Below, one piece after another: positions 48,796 to 60,316 of a stretch of 64,000 nt of DNA (its first letter is position 1; every line of letters starts with the position of its first letter). A program made the translations under genes and the position numbers. Below the pieces are notes generated by a model. It did no database searches. It was not told the DNA's origin and saw nothing but the letters and a program-made list of their open reading frames with translations. The stretch spans positions 686,001-750,000 of the forward strand of contig JAOCPU010000007.1 of the NCBI GenBank assembly GCA_035772785.1, given 5' to 3'. The DNA comes from Phlebiopsis flavidoalba (lineage: Eukaryota > Basidiomycota > Agaricomycetes > Polyporales > Phanerochaetaceae).

Positions 48796-49668
48796 CAGTG
48801 ATTGACAAAAGTGTGTCACATTTAGATATTGAGCACTCAAAGAATTTTGAATAAGATGTCCATAAAAAGGGCTATTGCAAAACTATAATAAGGATTGTAT
48901 AGAATAGCATAAAGAGCTATTTTTGATATATACACATATATCATCATAAGTAGTAATAGCCATTGAATAATGACTAAATGTACTAAATTTGCTCTTATTA
49001 GAATTTCTTTTATTGTACAGTAATAAAAATGGTTTGCATTTGAAAATCAATATTGAAAAAATACCTTGATACTATTTCTATACTGTATAGATAATGCATC
49101 ATAGCTTACCATAGCTAGCTACATATTATAGCCATAATAATTTAGAGCAAGCAAGGTCAAAACGAGATTTTATTTGTAACTCACTACACTTTTCAGCAAT
49201 ATACCCGTCTTTTTTTTCACACATTTGGTATTTCTTTCTCTATAGCTGACAAAGATCAGATGCTACCACATAGTCCATTACAGCCAATATAAATTAAATA
49301 GTATTTTATATATAGCTGTGACAAAAAGAATCAACATTTATTCAATAATGATATCAGAAATACATATTATGCATGCTTTTTATACAATTACTCATAGATC
49401 AAGATCTTTTATCAATAGTATGTAAAATGCATATCTTTTCATTTAGTTGTATAATGAAGCAATCTTCTATTAGTGCAGTTTTATGTATTTATTTACTATA
49501 CCATCATAGTTGCCATATATGGTATATATGTGAATTTTGTAAAATGATATCCATTGCCATAGTATTTTATGAAAAATATTGCTTTTCTGTAGCTGCTCAT
49601 ATGAATATCTTACAATATATTCTTTAGATACTCAATATCTAAGTGTGACACATTTTTGTCAGTCACTG
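48796..49668 (-). mobile_element. Tc1/mariner-like element, copy 3, uninterrupted
   Basis: Inverted ends CAGTGATTGACAAAAGTGTG and (inverted) CAGTGACTGACAAAAATGTG delimit 873 bp, with TA at the right flank and TG at the left. It is colinear with copy 1 in reverse orientation and serves as the empty-site reference for A and B. It contains only short frames and no transposase. Confidence 0.8.
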
Positions 49669-50949
49669 TAGTGCCTACACATACTGAAATTTAGTTTACA
49701 TCAATTCCCCAAGTGGATAGGAAAATGTGCTAATGTTACAGGAGAATGCATAAGTTTAATATAGATCTCTGCACAATTACACAACGTTCTGTTTGTTTCC
49801 ATGCTTCAGCAGCTTGTAAATGTTTCCTCCTTTTGCAAATTTGGATATAAAGATTTTCAGGGGTGTAAAATACAATGGAGATATTAGCTGAGCTTCATTT
49901 ATACTGCAATATTCTAATTGTGGCTCAACTCTAAAATCCGAAAATAAGTGCCAAGATAATCAATTATAATTTGGAGAATTGCACTAGCTACAGCCATTCT
50001 GTTGTTTCCACAATTTATCAGCATGTATTAAATACCAATAGCATATTTCCCATCCATTCAAATTAGCAAAATTCTAAAGGGTTATAGGAAGGTAGCTATC
50101 AATTCCGTAAAAATGTGCTGCCAGACATTTATATTATGTTAACTTCTTTGATATATGCTGTGAAAATGATTGGCTATAGTGTAAATATATGGAGAAATGC
50201 TCAAAACAATCCCTAACCAATAGAGAGCTATGCTTAGATTTTTAAATTTTGAAAAATATACGGAAATTCGAAACAATTCACAGAATAATGATATGTGTCA
50301 GATGATGTTTATATGCTATGAAAGTACTCAGAAAGCATGTAAAAGCTTAAACAAGAACCAGCAAAGCTAGGAAACTGCAGAGGAACCTAGAGTGTTCTAT
50401 TGAAGAAAGCAAAAAAAAGGAAAACCAAAAATCAAATTACATTGGTAGCATCTTTGCCAGGCTGAATATGGTAGTTCAGCTTAGTAGACATGTTTCTAAA
50501 CATACATAGATACTCAGACTACAATACTGCACCCTAAATGAGCAAGAGAGAAGCTAGAGAGCAATTCTAAATATAGCCCAAAAGCGGAATCAATGGGAAA
50601 TAGTTTGCCATCAATTCACAGTCTAATTGGGCAAAGATATGCATTGTGGGTTCACCTACAAGGTTTAGCTACTTTCTTATACCTTTTAGATGCTTATTTT
50701 GTGCGCAAAAAGTTGTGTTAAGAAAAATTGATGGCAAACTAGTCTAATCAATGCTGCACCAAATTTTGTCATGCTAATATATTTTGGAAGCTAGAAAGTG
50801 GGGGCTTCAAAAAGCAAATACCATTTTTAGAAATTATTAGCCTTTTTGAAAAAAGAAATTGCCATATTTTCAAAAGAAGTATTAGTTTAGGCCAATTTCC
50901 ACCACTTGTTGAATACAGTCTATAAAGAATATCCAGTCTTGTTACAAAA
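49669..50949. other. AT-rich repeat-like DNA, no gene
   Basis: No open frames of note. One perfect 16-bp inverted repeat is listed separately. It is probably older, unrecognisable transposon sequence. Confidence 0.4.
50601..50741. repeat. perfect 16-bp inverted repeat with 109-bp loop
   Basis: TAGTTTGCCATCAATT at 50601-50616 is exactly inverted at 50726-50741. It may be the end pair of a very short element or a stem-loop. No clear target duplication was seen. Confidence 0.55.
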
Positions 50950-51612
50950 TCCTATTATACAAAGCAGTCCGTACCCGAGATCACCGAGACAAGAAGCAGA
51001 GACAAAGAACAATGGTGATTGGCTACTTGACCTGCCATCAAAAGTGTGCCATCAAATCGGTTTAACAGGTGCTTAGGCAGTGCCGCCGTGTGATTATTGT
51101 GCATTCAACTGAGCCTAGGGTCCAACAAGTGATAGTATTCTACTCAAGAGGTTTAATGTTAGATCTTCGGTGTTTATCCTCCAGAAATTCTGTGCAACTG
51201 CCAGCATGAGTGCTGAAAGGCGGCTACCAATGGCGTACAGAGCATTGCTGGGTCGCCATCAAAATATCGAACACCGATGTTACAGCGTCTATGTAATTGC
51301 CTATGTGTTTGGTGTGTGTAGGTATTATATTACTTACATATGTTCTCTATCGAGCCAGTGAGCCAGCCTGATTCAGGAAAAGGTGCATGACATATTTCTC
51401 ACAGCCCTGGAAAAGTGCTAATATTAAAAATAATGACTGCCAAAGTATGCACAGATATCATCATTATCGAAGTGCAAGGGGGGCTGCGGAGCCCCCGGTC
51501 GGGGACCGGGGGTGTAGCAGCCTTCTGTCTGATTCAAAGACTGTCACTCAGTTGTACAATTGTAAAATTGTGCAATTGATCGAGCCCCGTGCGGAGCACG
51601 GGCAAGTGCTAG
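50950..51612 (+). mobile_element. non-autonomous Helitron H3
   Basis: A|TCCTATTATACAAAGCAG at the left and a perfect hairpin CCCGTGC-GGA-GCACGGG followed by CAAGTGCTAG|T at the right. About 110 bp upstream are two further strong palindromes (GGGGGCT-GCGG-AGCCCCC and GGTC-GGG-GACC within a C5/G5 frame). It is the best preserved of the three family members. No RepHel coding. Confidence 0.82.
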
Positions 51613-52009
51613 TGGCTATACACGTAGATAATGAGATAAAGCATCTAAGCAAGCAAATTGGTCTTAAGTAGCTAGCAAGAGCAAAATTTGTGTGGAGGTT
51701 GAAATATGGACTTGGCTTAGCAGTGTCAAACTATTCAGTCCTGACTAGCCTTGTGGAATACCAAATTTTGGTAGAGTTTGGTATTGTGTGGAATTTTTGA
51801 TAGCAGTTTATTAGTCACATGCCAAATCATATTCTTTGTCGCATATTCTGGTCCTTGCCACTTGCCACATAGCAGAATGTGCTAGTCTTAACACTATTCT
51901 CTACTTTTATGCTAAGCTCCTTGCTATCTGTCTTTTCTACTTCCCCTAGCATCATTCTTTAGTATGCCAAAGGCAAAGTGGACATTGCCTATCCAGGAGC
52001 AGCAGCTGT

Positions 52010-52440
52010 GTCACAAAATTCCATAATTTAATATGCATTATGTGCTATCGCACAATCGTCACACAATACGTATACACCAATACATTCTCTGTTCTAGACC
52101 TAAAGCTAGACCAGTCTATGATGATATTATTATAGTATAATATGTAGTCATACCTAGAGTAGTTATTACCATTAAACAGTAAGAATATCAACCACTCATA
52201 TTGGGCCATGCAGTAGTTAGTAACTCTTACACCATAGTATCTCATTTGTGTCCACATGTAGTATTAGGGGTTCTCCAGTAGTTACAAGACTCCTACCAAG
52301 TGTGTATATAAACCACACCTAGTCAAAAACTAGACCTTAGACTAATTCACCTTTGTAAACACTGTCTATCTAGCCAGCCAAGCTACTTGCTCTACCATAC
52401 CAAGCACTCCACAACCGTACCTAACTAGTACTCAACATAT
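52010..52440 (+). repeat. LTR-like segment (candidate)
   Basis: It starts near TGTCACAAAATTCC and ends near ACTCAACA. It holds a TATA box (GTGTATATAAACC) at about 52,303 and is followed by an intron-like GTAAGT ... GCTGTTAG, as in retroelement leaders. No second LTR, primer-binding site, gag or pol was found, and no clean target duplication. It could instead be the promoter of a lost gene. Confidence 0.3.
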
Positions 52441-54408
52441 AAAGGTAAGTGCCAAGCTAGTTTGTCACATTTGAATTAGTCTATTATACCCTCCTATGTA
52501 TTTTGCACCTGGGGGTTATCTTTTTTCATTGCTGTTAGAGTCTTCAATGCAAGGGTGCTACCCATAATTGGACCCCTCTATGCGTTATAGGATCTGGGGA
52601 ATATAAACCCAGTATTAGCATGTTGTGTCCATTGAGTTGAGGAGGCATCATAGCTTGATGCCTATGACAGCTGACTCAACGCTGGTCTGTAGGCATAAAG
52701 CGGAGTTCACTGCTTGAGGACCCCAGAGTACCTCTTATAGCAAGTGGAAATATTGGGTGATCTGCAAAATCCATTAACCTAAGAAACCATGTGGATTTAG
52801 AATTGATGAAAAAGCGGTTCAACCCCTTGCCCCTCAGATGGAATCAAATGTGAGATTTCTGACTGCATCTCTGGACCTACTGTGAAAAAGTAGGCTGTTG
52901 TCGACTCTCACCTTTCTCTAAAACTGAGCTAAAAGTCTTGATAACATGGCACTCATTATGTCCCTATCCCCATAGATATGGCTCCATATAAATACAAATA
53001 TATACAAGCTATCTATCTTCCACCAGTGTTGTCTATCACTCGTACATTCACGTTCATAGCAACTTCAAGCACGTGAAAGGCTTTCATTGTACAAAGAGGA
53101 TCATTTGCAAAAAGATTCACTCTAATCCCTTAAGTCTGCTTGAAAGAATGCAGATTTAGGAAGACATTATTGATGACAGAGTTCAGGAAGAACAATTACG
53201 TCATTTGCCGAAGAAAAGGAGACATTTCTTAAATTGAATCTCTAATAAATCAGCCAATAAAACGCTGGACACACAAACATCCACAGTCCGCCAACAAACC
53301 CTATTGCCCATCTTGTCCCTGATTACATCTGGGATAGGATCAAAGATGTGAAGAATATGGAAGAAGTCTCAAACCTCGTCAGAGACCAGGAGGTAGCTAA
53401 GCCTCCCTTGCCCAAATTTAGGCAAGAATGTATTCTTTGACATCGTGATAACTACGACAAAAAAATGGTTGCCACCTCCAACTGTCCTACAGTATGGTGG
53501 AACTGGGCTGATGTCGCAGGGTTTGATAAGCAATTTCTTGCTTTTGAGCCAATTTTAATTTCATTAACCTGTTTGATAAAAAGCGTCAGGAGATATGTGA
53601 GGAGCTAGGCTCGCCAGCCAGCCCAGGGATGCTCGGCAAGCTCCAGGCCAATATTGCCCTTGCATTGATGGGCACGTTTTGGACAGGCGGCAATGCAAGC
53701 TTGCGAGCGGGCTGGGCTAACATGTCCCCAAACCAGGGCGTCCCTCTGGCGCCAATTCTCTCGGCCTCGTCGTCTATCTTGTTTTCGTGACGTGCAACAC
53801 AATTCCTAGTCTTTCACTTCAAAAATGTATAATTTGGCTCTATAGTATCTCTTATACCCAAATACTTTGCCTCAATCTCCAAAACCTCGATAAACGGGAT
53901 GTGTCTGCGGATTTGGTATGTCTTCACTGCTTTGACCTGAGTAGTCATCTAGTAAATGCAGGGTGAGCTTTACTATCTGGGTGGAATACCTTCTAAATGA
54001 CACCTACAAGATGGTCTTGCATGGGATGGCACTGGGGCATTTTGAGGGAAGACCATAGCGAGTGGCAAAAGGACCTGGCTGGTTGATAGTACAGACTCAG
54101 CATGTTGAGTATGAAGTGCCAGAATAGGAGTGGGCAGATGGGACGGTAGTGGACTTTGGATAGTTGGGTAAGGTAACAATGGTGTGGGGGCTCGCATGCC
54201 TGAGATGGGGTGTTGTGGCGGTGGAACCGGGGCACCGGGTGAGGCTTTGGTCAGGGGGCGGAGGGCGCTGGGCATTCGATGAAATAACCAGCGTCGGTGG
54301 TTGGACAAAGCCAGAAGGCTTGATAGATGCCAGCCGTCTCATTTTAAATAGTGCCGGAGTGCCTTCGGCCCTTCACTTTTCGAGCTTGCATGGGATTTGA
54401 GGTATTGA
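52441..54408. other. mixed AT-rich DNA with a broken coding remnant
   Basis: Around 53,330-53,540 the plus strand reads Trp-Asp-Arg-Ile-Lys-Asp-Val-Lys-Asn and then Asn-Cys-Pro-Thr-Val-Trp-Trp-Asn-Trp-Ala-Asp-Val in changing frames, which looks like an old exon. I do not recognise its family. A more GC-rich patch lies at 53,600-53,800. The rest shows nothing. Confidence 0.35.
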
Positions 54409-56100
54409 TCATTTCTCCATCAGAGAAAAGCACCGCGCTGAATATATACTCAGGGCGATCGGCTCCGCACCAGGATCAAGTGGAGGCGTAGTCGGACGGA
54501 ACACCCACGGCTTGTCGAAACGAACCTCCCAGTCCATAGTCGCCTTTGCTGCTGTGTCTTTGCGCCATCTGGGTTTGGTCCTGTCAGGAGCCTGCTCCCG
54601 TGGCAGAAAAGTGAGTACGACCTCGCTGAGATGCTTCCCATGTGTATCCCACCCATATCTAGCACGGCGCCAAGATGTCCTGAAGTTCAGGGTACGACAT
54701 GCGCCTGTGGCAAGATAGGAGCTCGATGAGATCATCCTCGAGGATAGATGATTGCAGCAGCAACATTGAGTGGTTGCATAGAAGTTGTTGAATATCCCTT
54801 CTCGCCAAGCCTCGAGTTTTGCCTAGGAGCTCTCATCAAGCTCACCCTTTGTGGGAGCTGTTGATGGGCTCGCTTGAGGCTTTTGTGGTACAACACCAGG
54901 GCGTGTGCAATCAAGCAGCTCTGGGTAACAATTGTCACAACAGAGCACATCGTCAGGCCATGCCGCTATAGATATGAGTTTTAGTATTGTGAATGTGATT
55001 ATATGCGCAGGTTTACTCACGCAGTTTGTTAGGATCATTGTCAAACATCTCCGCCCCAAACACGTCGTCGGCACTGTGTTGTCTGGACAAAGGCACACAG
55101 ACCCTCATCATCTGCGAGCAGGTTTAGCGGTGTCTCAACCCCATCGAAGACAGCATTGCGTTTCTTCAAGCCACCTCTCTCGGAACTATGAAGACGTGCG
55201 TGTGCCTTTGCCACGCGAAGTTCTGCAGCCGTCTTCTTCGGAGCCGGTGGTGAGTTGGTTTCCCTGCTGGTACCCTTTCCCTTCTTTTTACCTCGCTTAC
55301 GCTTCTGCTTCCCTGCAGTGTTCTCATCGAGGACCATTAAGTACACTGAAGGTTCAACTAGCAGTACAGCTAGGCCACAGCGATTACGATCGCATGCGGC
55401 ACGCCCAGCACATTGAACAAAATTTGAGAAGGTGCCTGGCACTGCACGACGATGTCAACGTCAGGCACATTACATCCCTGTTTTCCCACTGTAAGTCAAC
55501 CTTGTTCTCAACGAGGTTAAAAACAGGTCCTTACCATGCCTGCAGCATCAGTGCATACCATGATGCAGATGCTCCCTTTTTGGAATTTTCCCATCGCTGC
55601 GTAGCGGTACTCGTGTGACAGAGTTGTGTTGAATGGGCGGACGAGGACTTGATACAGCTCTTTCCCTCCGCGTTGTTCCGCTAGCGACCCCAGGTAGTTG
55701 ACCATGTTGTTGCCTGTATTAATATCGTCAATGTAAATCCAAACTTTCAGAATATCTTCTGGCTTCTCAAAATATGTGGGTATAACAAAATCTAGATCAG
55801 TGAATGTATTCATTGGATTGTGACAAGGCCAAACAACAATCGACATATTAGGCTGGTCGTTGCCGTCATTCCAGTATTGGCTGCCGTGCTTCGGGAACTG
55901 GAGTTTGGTTTGTATGTCGCTATCCTGCGCCAAAACTGTTTGGCACATGGATAGATCGACAATGTTGGACTAAAGGACACAATAAACAAAGGAAAAGTTA
56001 GTGAGATTATGTAAAGGACACTATGTAAAATAGATAGTTTAGTCGTAGTAGCACTAAGGATCAGTAACCCTGGCTCCAAAAATAGCCACAGCTTATAAAG
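54409..56100 (-). pseudogene. RecQ-type DNA helicase, 5'-truncated remnant
   Basis: 55948-55517 encodes the start of a helicase C-terminal domain: Asp-Leu-Asp-Phe-Val-Ile-Pro, Val-Trp-Ile-Tyr-Ile-Asp-Asp-Ile, then Cys-Thr-Asp-Ala-Ala-Gly-Met (motif V). An intron follows, then Cys-Asn-Val-Pro-Asp-Val-Asp-Ile-Val-Val-Gln and Phe-Val-Gln-Cys-Ala-Gly-Arg-Ala-Ala (motif VI). A basic linker follows, then a Cys-Cys-Asp-Asn-Cys patch near 54,950 and a C-terminal region with Leu-Glu-Ala-Trp-Arg-Glu near 54,800. The N-terminal half with the Walker A and DEAH motifs is absent: upstream is unrelated AT-rich DNA. A small deletion also disrupts the residue after Val-Val-Gln. Fungal genomes often carry many such RecQ-like copies, including telomere-linked helicases. 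This one should be inactive. Confidence 0.7.
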
Positions 56101-57580
56101 CATTAGTCAGCTGCTTATTCAGCAAGGAAGTTTGCTCGCCCTGATTGGTGGGGCAAAAATACCTCAGACGACTGGCTTACCAAGCAAGAAAAGTAGTGGC
56201 AAGGCTTTTATGCTATTGGCTGGCAGGCACAAATGTACAAAACAGGTTGCTACTGGCATAGCCTGTAACTGTACTAGTGTAGCCTCGCTAACATGCCGCC
56301 AGGCAACAGTTACTACGGCCAAACAGTATATAAGGAGTTCGAAATTTTGAGCAAGGCTTAAGACTCAGACGTAAAAAGCCCCAGAAGTTGGGAAGGCTCA
56401 GAAGTGGGAGAAACACTCTCTGATTCCCAGACTTGGTTGTACAATACTCTGAGACACTCAATTTTAATTTGTATACATTTGTTGAATAATCTACTACGTG
56501 TGCTGCAATAAATTCAGAATAAAACTATCCTCCTCCATCAGGCTAGACAGCTTTTGACCTGCAAAAGACAAGAGATCTTTTGAGGGCAGTGCAGGGTTCA
56601 CTGTGTTAGCAAAGGCTTTCCGCGAAAGAGGCGGTAAAAGGGCTAACTTCATCACAACTGAAAGTACTTCGAGGACTGATACGTACAACTGAACCAACTT
56701 CCAGACGCAAGTGTGGCATCTGGAGAATCTTCAAACACGAATTAGCATGAATTAATGGAAATCCCCTTGCAGGGCTATATACCTAGAACAATCAGATGGC
56801 TAATGATCCTAAACCACTAATTCATTAATTCACTACTATTTGCACACTTTTCCATGGCTTATTGGGGGCTAACATAGTAATCTACTTGCTTCTACCTTTT
56901 TTGACCTTAATCAGTTAATTTGTGCCTTTCATTGCTGTAATGGACTTTTAGCCTATTAGGTAGCTAATTTAGTATGTTATGGCTGGCTTTTCTGTATTTA
57001 AATCATTTCCCTATCATTTCTACACTTATATATGGCTTTTGGGAGCTTTACCAAGAATTAAGAACTTCCTTTTACACTTTTTCCAGACTTAAACTACTTT
57101 TGCATTAATTGGCTATCAAGAATTTATTTGAGAGTTTATTATAGATTATATCTGCTAATGCATTTTCAATTGATTATCTGGTTGTTTAAATCTCACTTAT
57201 GCAACAGTATATTGCTATTCTATATACTTGCAAGAAACTATCAATTTCAACTCCTTTAATGACCCATTAGTCTGCTTACTAATTAAGTCTCTTATGTCCA
57301 GCTTCTATGCATGTATTTACTGTCTAAATGACATGATAGAATTGTCTCAATGAATTGTCAGTTTGCAGCATGACCACACAGCTATTGTGAGAAAGCTCCT
57401 AAGCCTTGACATTGTCAGAAAACAGTGATCACAAAATGTTTCAGTAGAAGACATTTCCCTGTACAGTACTCTATGTGTAAATAGAAGCAAGAGATGCTAT
57501 ATAGTTGGTACAACAAGCAATCTTACCAAGATCCTGGAATGTGGACGTCAGAACATGAACAAGCAATAAATTCAAGCCAA
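56101..57580. other. AT-rich DNA, one possible short exon pair
   Basis: Mostly AT-rich, without recognisable genes. On the minus strand 56697-56494 reads as a possible small two-exon coding piece (intron GTGAACCC ... TTTTGCAG), family unknown. 56,730-57,580 shows nothing. Confidence 0.35.
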
Positions 57581-57589
57581 CATCACTCG

Positions 57590-59170
57590 AAAGCCCGCCA
57601 AGTCTTTGGGCGCTTGCACTCCAGTCGCGCTGGTAACTCGTCAGTGGTTTATCTAGATCGTCTCCCGGGTGTTACTCACTCGCTCGTCCAGCATATGTCG
57701 CGTTCCGCCCACATCTGTCCTTTCAAATCCATGCGAAGTCTCTCGACGCGTCGACGCGTCATTTCTGTCCAGTTGGTTGTTCAAGCGCCGGGACTCGCCG
57801 CGCGTCGACTCCAAGGTCGAAGCGCCCGGTTCGACTTCACTCTTCCACCACCCGGCCGTCGTTTGCAAGCACGACGGCCATCCCCTCGCTCGCACAGGGG
57901 CCTCTTACGAGGCTTCTGATAGACTTTCCGTCTTCCCCCACGCCCCACTTCTTCTCCAACCGCGCGCCCGCCACACTCGAACACCGCCCGTGCGCCCGAC
58001 TTGCGCACCACCGGACCGACAAGCCCTACCAAAGGGATCGAAGACCCAGCGACGACAGACAACGCTCCCAAGAGCGTAGAGGACGACCGGGAGAGGTGTG
58101 CCGGCACACGAACCGGTCTCCTGCGGGACGAGCGATGCCTGCGGGCTCCGCGGCAGTCAGGGTCTAACCCAGAACAGTTCCCGAGGAGTACAGAGCCATC
58201 TAACGACTCTGTCGCGCACGTTCGTACGTGCGCGACAAACACTACACGGTCGGTGAGTCCCCCGTTCCTCTTTTCGACGTCCCCCCACCTCCGTCCCTCT
58301 CGATGCCCGCCCCTGCCCTCGCCTCCGCCCTCCATAGTGCCCTACCCCGGCTTCGGCCCTCGTCAACGTTCGCGCCCCACCCTTGTCGATGCCCATGCCC
58401 ACGCCTCCTCAAAGCACGCGCCCCACCTTTCCTTATGCGCTGGCCCATGCACCGGCCCTCGCCGTTCTTAATGCTCCGGCCCCGACTCACTCGAAGCACA
58501 CCCGCACAAGCACGCGCACACGCGTTTTTCGAAGGATGCGCACACGCGCACACGCGTTTTTTCGAGGACACGCACACGCGCACGCTCTTTATGTGCGCGT
58601 CCCCACCCTCGCCTTCTCGACGCCGACCTTCCTCGATGCTCGCGCCTTTCTGATGCCCACACCCGCGCCCTGCCCACGACCTCGTCCGCGACCCCGTCCG
58701 CGTTCTGGTCGCCACCCTCCTCGACGCTATCATCCACGGCCGCACGTTGCCCTGCCCACGATGTCGCCCGCGCCCCGGTTCATTTCCTTTCCAGCGCACC
58801 CGCCTCAGCCCTCGTCCGTCCTCAGCGCCCTCGCTCTCGCCGGCGTCCACCCTACTTCGGCCTCCGCACCATCCCACCAGTTGTTTTCTAACGCAAGACA
58901 CGAGCGAGGCCATCCCCAAGCCCAAGAAATCCATTCTGCCCGCCTCTCCGTCGGAACGAGCCCGAAATCGCGCGTTCGCCACCCATCGCACATCCAACTT
59001 ATACATCGCGGTAGCCGTCACCACCACGCGCACGGCTGCGACTTGGTGAGCGCCTCTTCACTGGCCAGGCACACGACCATGCTCACGCTGGTGTACATGG
59101 TCCGACGGGCGATGGTGGGCCCTTGTCACCGCACTCGAAACCAATGTCAGATTGAGTGCATGCACTCACT
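57590..59170. other. GC-rich island C in AT-rich surroundings
   Basis: An abrupt GC-rich block of 1.6 kb resembles the cores of elements A and B in composition. It shares the short motif GGGCCTC-nnnn-GAGGCTT-CTGAT at about 57,897. Open frames of 263-265 codons exist on both strands at the same place. They are Pro/Arg/His-rich and mutually overlapping, so they are composition artefacts. Repeats of CACACGCG occur at 58,510-58,590. No inverted ends like those of A and B were found. Confidence 0.5.
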
Positions 59171-59350
59171 CTCATTGTAGGGGTATGAATGTTCTCTTAT
59201 GTTGTGTACATGTATTCTACTGCATGTAACATGTATTTAGCACAGTCCAAATGATGATATACACCTTCTAAACATATCAGAGAGCATGCTGGAGGTGTAG
59301 GCAGCTAATACCTATTATATGCAAGCATATAGCACTCTGAAAAGTGTAAA

Positions 59351-59522
59351 TTAGTTGAAAAACCAGCTTTGTATTAGCCTCAGAGTACCAATTAACAGAA
59401 TAGTCTGCAGAAAGTGCCAAAAAAGTGACCAATTAGTTGAAAAACCACTTAGCTGTGTATTAGCCTCAGAGTACCAAATTAACAGAATAGTCTGCAGAAA
59501 GTGCCAAAAAAGTGACCAATTA
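59351..59522 (+). repeat. two-copy tandem duplication, 82 and 87 bp
   Basis: TTAGTTGAAAAACCA...AGTGACCAA occurs at 59351 and again at 59433, nearly identical. The start of a third copy (TTAGTGAG) follows at 59520. Confidence 0.85.
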
Positions 59523-59622
59523 GTGAGCTGATAGTGTCAAATTAATGGTCAACCTATATCATTTGGACACGATTTCCAGAGGTATTAACACAGTTTCACT
59601 AATTCACTAATCTGTCATGGAT

Positions 59623-60008
59623 TTATACTAATATGGGTGGATTAGTATTTGAAGGTTCCCCAGATGCAACACGCTTCAGATCATCCTCCGAAAGAACACT
59701 AGCTTTATTAGCCGGAATAGAGGCGGGAGAAATCAAAGGACGTTGAAAAACGAATAGATCTTTGGGACAGGTAGCTCCGCACTCATGCTGTTGTAGGGAG
59801 GCAGTCAGCTGGGGCGAGGGTAAGTGAAGAACTTCGACTGAGACCATGCGCGACGCAGATAGTTCGCAAATGAGTGAAAGAAAGATAAGGGAGAATGTCT
59901 ATGTATGGAACAAAGATTGCTACTGTGCGTGGAAGAGGACGATACCTCTTCGCCAGGTGTAACGTACTGCTGTACGGTAATGCGGTCACTGTCGTTGAGG
60001 CCATTCAT
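59623..60008 (-). CDS. unidentified two-exon small protein
   Basis: The minus strand has a plausible start (Met-Asn-Gly-Leu-Asn-Asp-Ser-Asp-Arg). An intron of about 110 nt runs from GTATCG near 59,944 to a CTCAG near 59,838. A second exon is rich in Ser, Pro and Leu (His-Glu-Cys-Gly-Ala-Thr-Cys-Pro, Leu-Ser-Glu-Asp-Asp-Leu-Lys-Arg). The exons join out of frame as written, as in other genes here. No family was recognised. About 100 residues. Confidence 0.35.
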
Positions 60009-60034
60009 TCAGGGTCCCTGCATGAACTGTATGG

Positions 60035-60316
60035 TCACCAATAGCTCCAGAGGAACAGATTTGCGGTGGCCACCACCAACATGAGTATAGCGCGACGTGC
60101 GATAAAACGGCCAGGGCTGCATCGGGACATGTCCCTGATCAAGCCCGGTCGGCAACACAAAAACATGCACGCGAACAGGCCCAATAGGGTCAACGCGGTC
60201 ACGAAAGTATTGCGGACAATGCCGCGGATGGTTCTGCGAGATGTCAGGAGACGCTGTATATGAGTTGCAAGGCGACGTACGGTGAATATAAAAGACTCAT
60301 CATCTCCACCCAACAC
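60035..60316 (-). CDS. unidentified membrane-protein fragment
   Basis: A 93-codon minus-strand frame contains two hydrophobic segments (Val-Thr-Ala-Leu-Thr-Leu-Leu-Gly-Leu-Phe-Ala-Cys-Met and Ile-Leu-Met-Leu-Val-Val-Ala-Thr-Ala-Asn-Leu-Phe-Leu-Trp) separated by a basic loop, preceded by an Arg-rich stretch. This suggests a piece of an integral membrane protein. No family was recognised, and neither neighbouring exons nor splice sites are certain. Confidence 0.3.
   Translation of the reverse strand: MLGGDDESFIFTVRRLATHIQRLLTSRRTIRGIVRNTFVTALTLLGLFACMFLCCRPGLIRDMSRCSPGRFIARRAILMLVVATANLFLWSYW

Noticed and set aside
58242..59180. Two overlapping open frames of 263 (-) and 265 (+) codons, the longest in the window
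   Set aside because: They lie on opposite strands of the same GC-rich block, are Pro/Arg/His or Gly/Arg repeats, and show no domain. High GC removes stop codons by chance.
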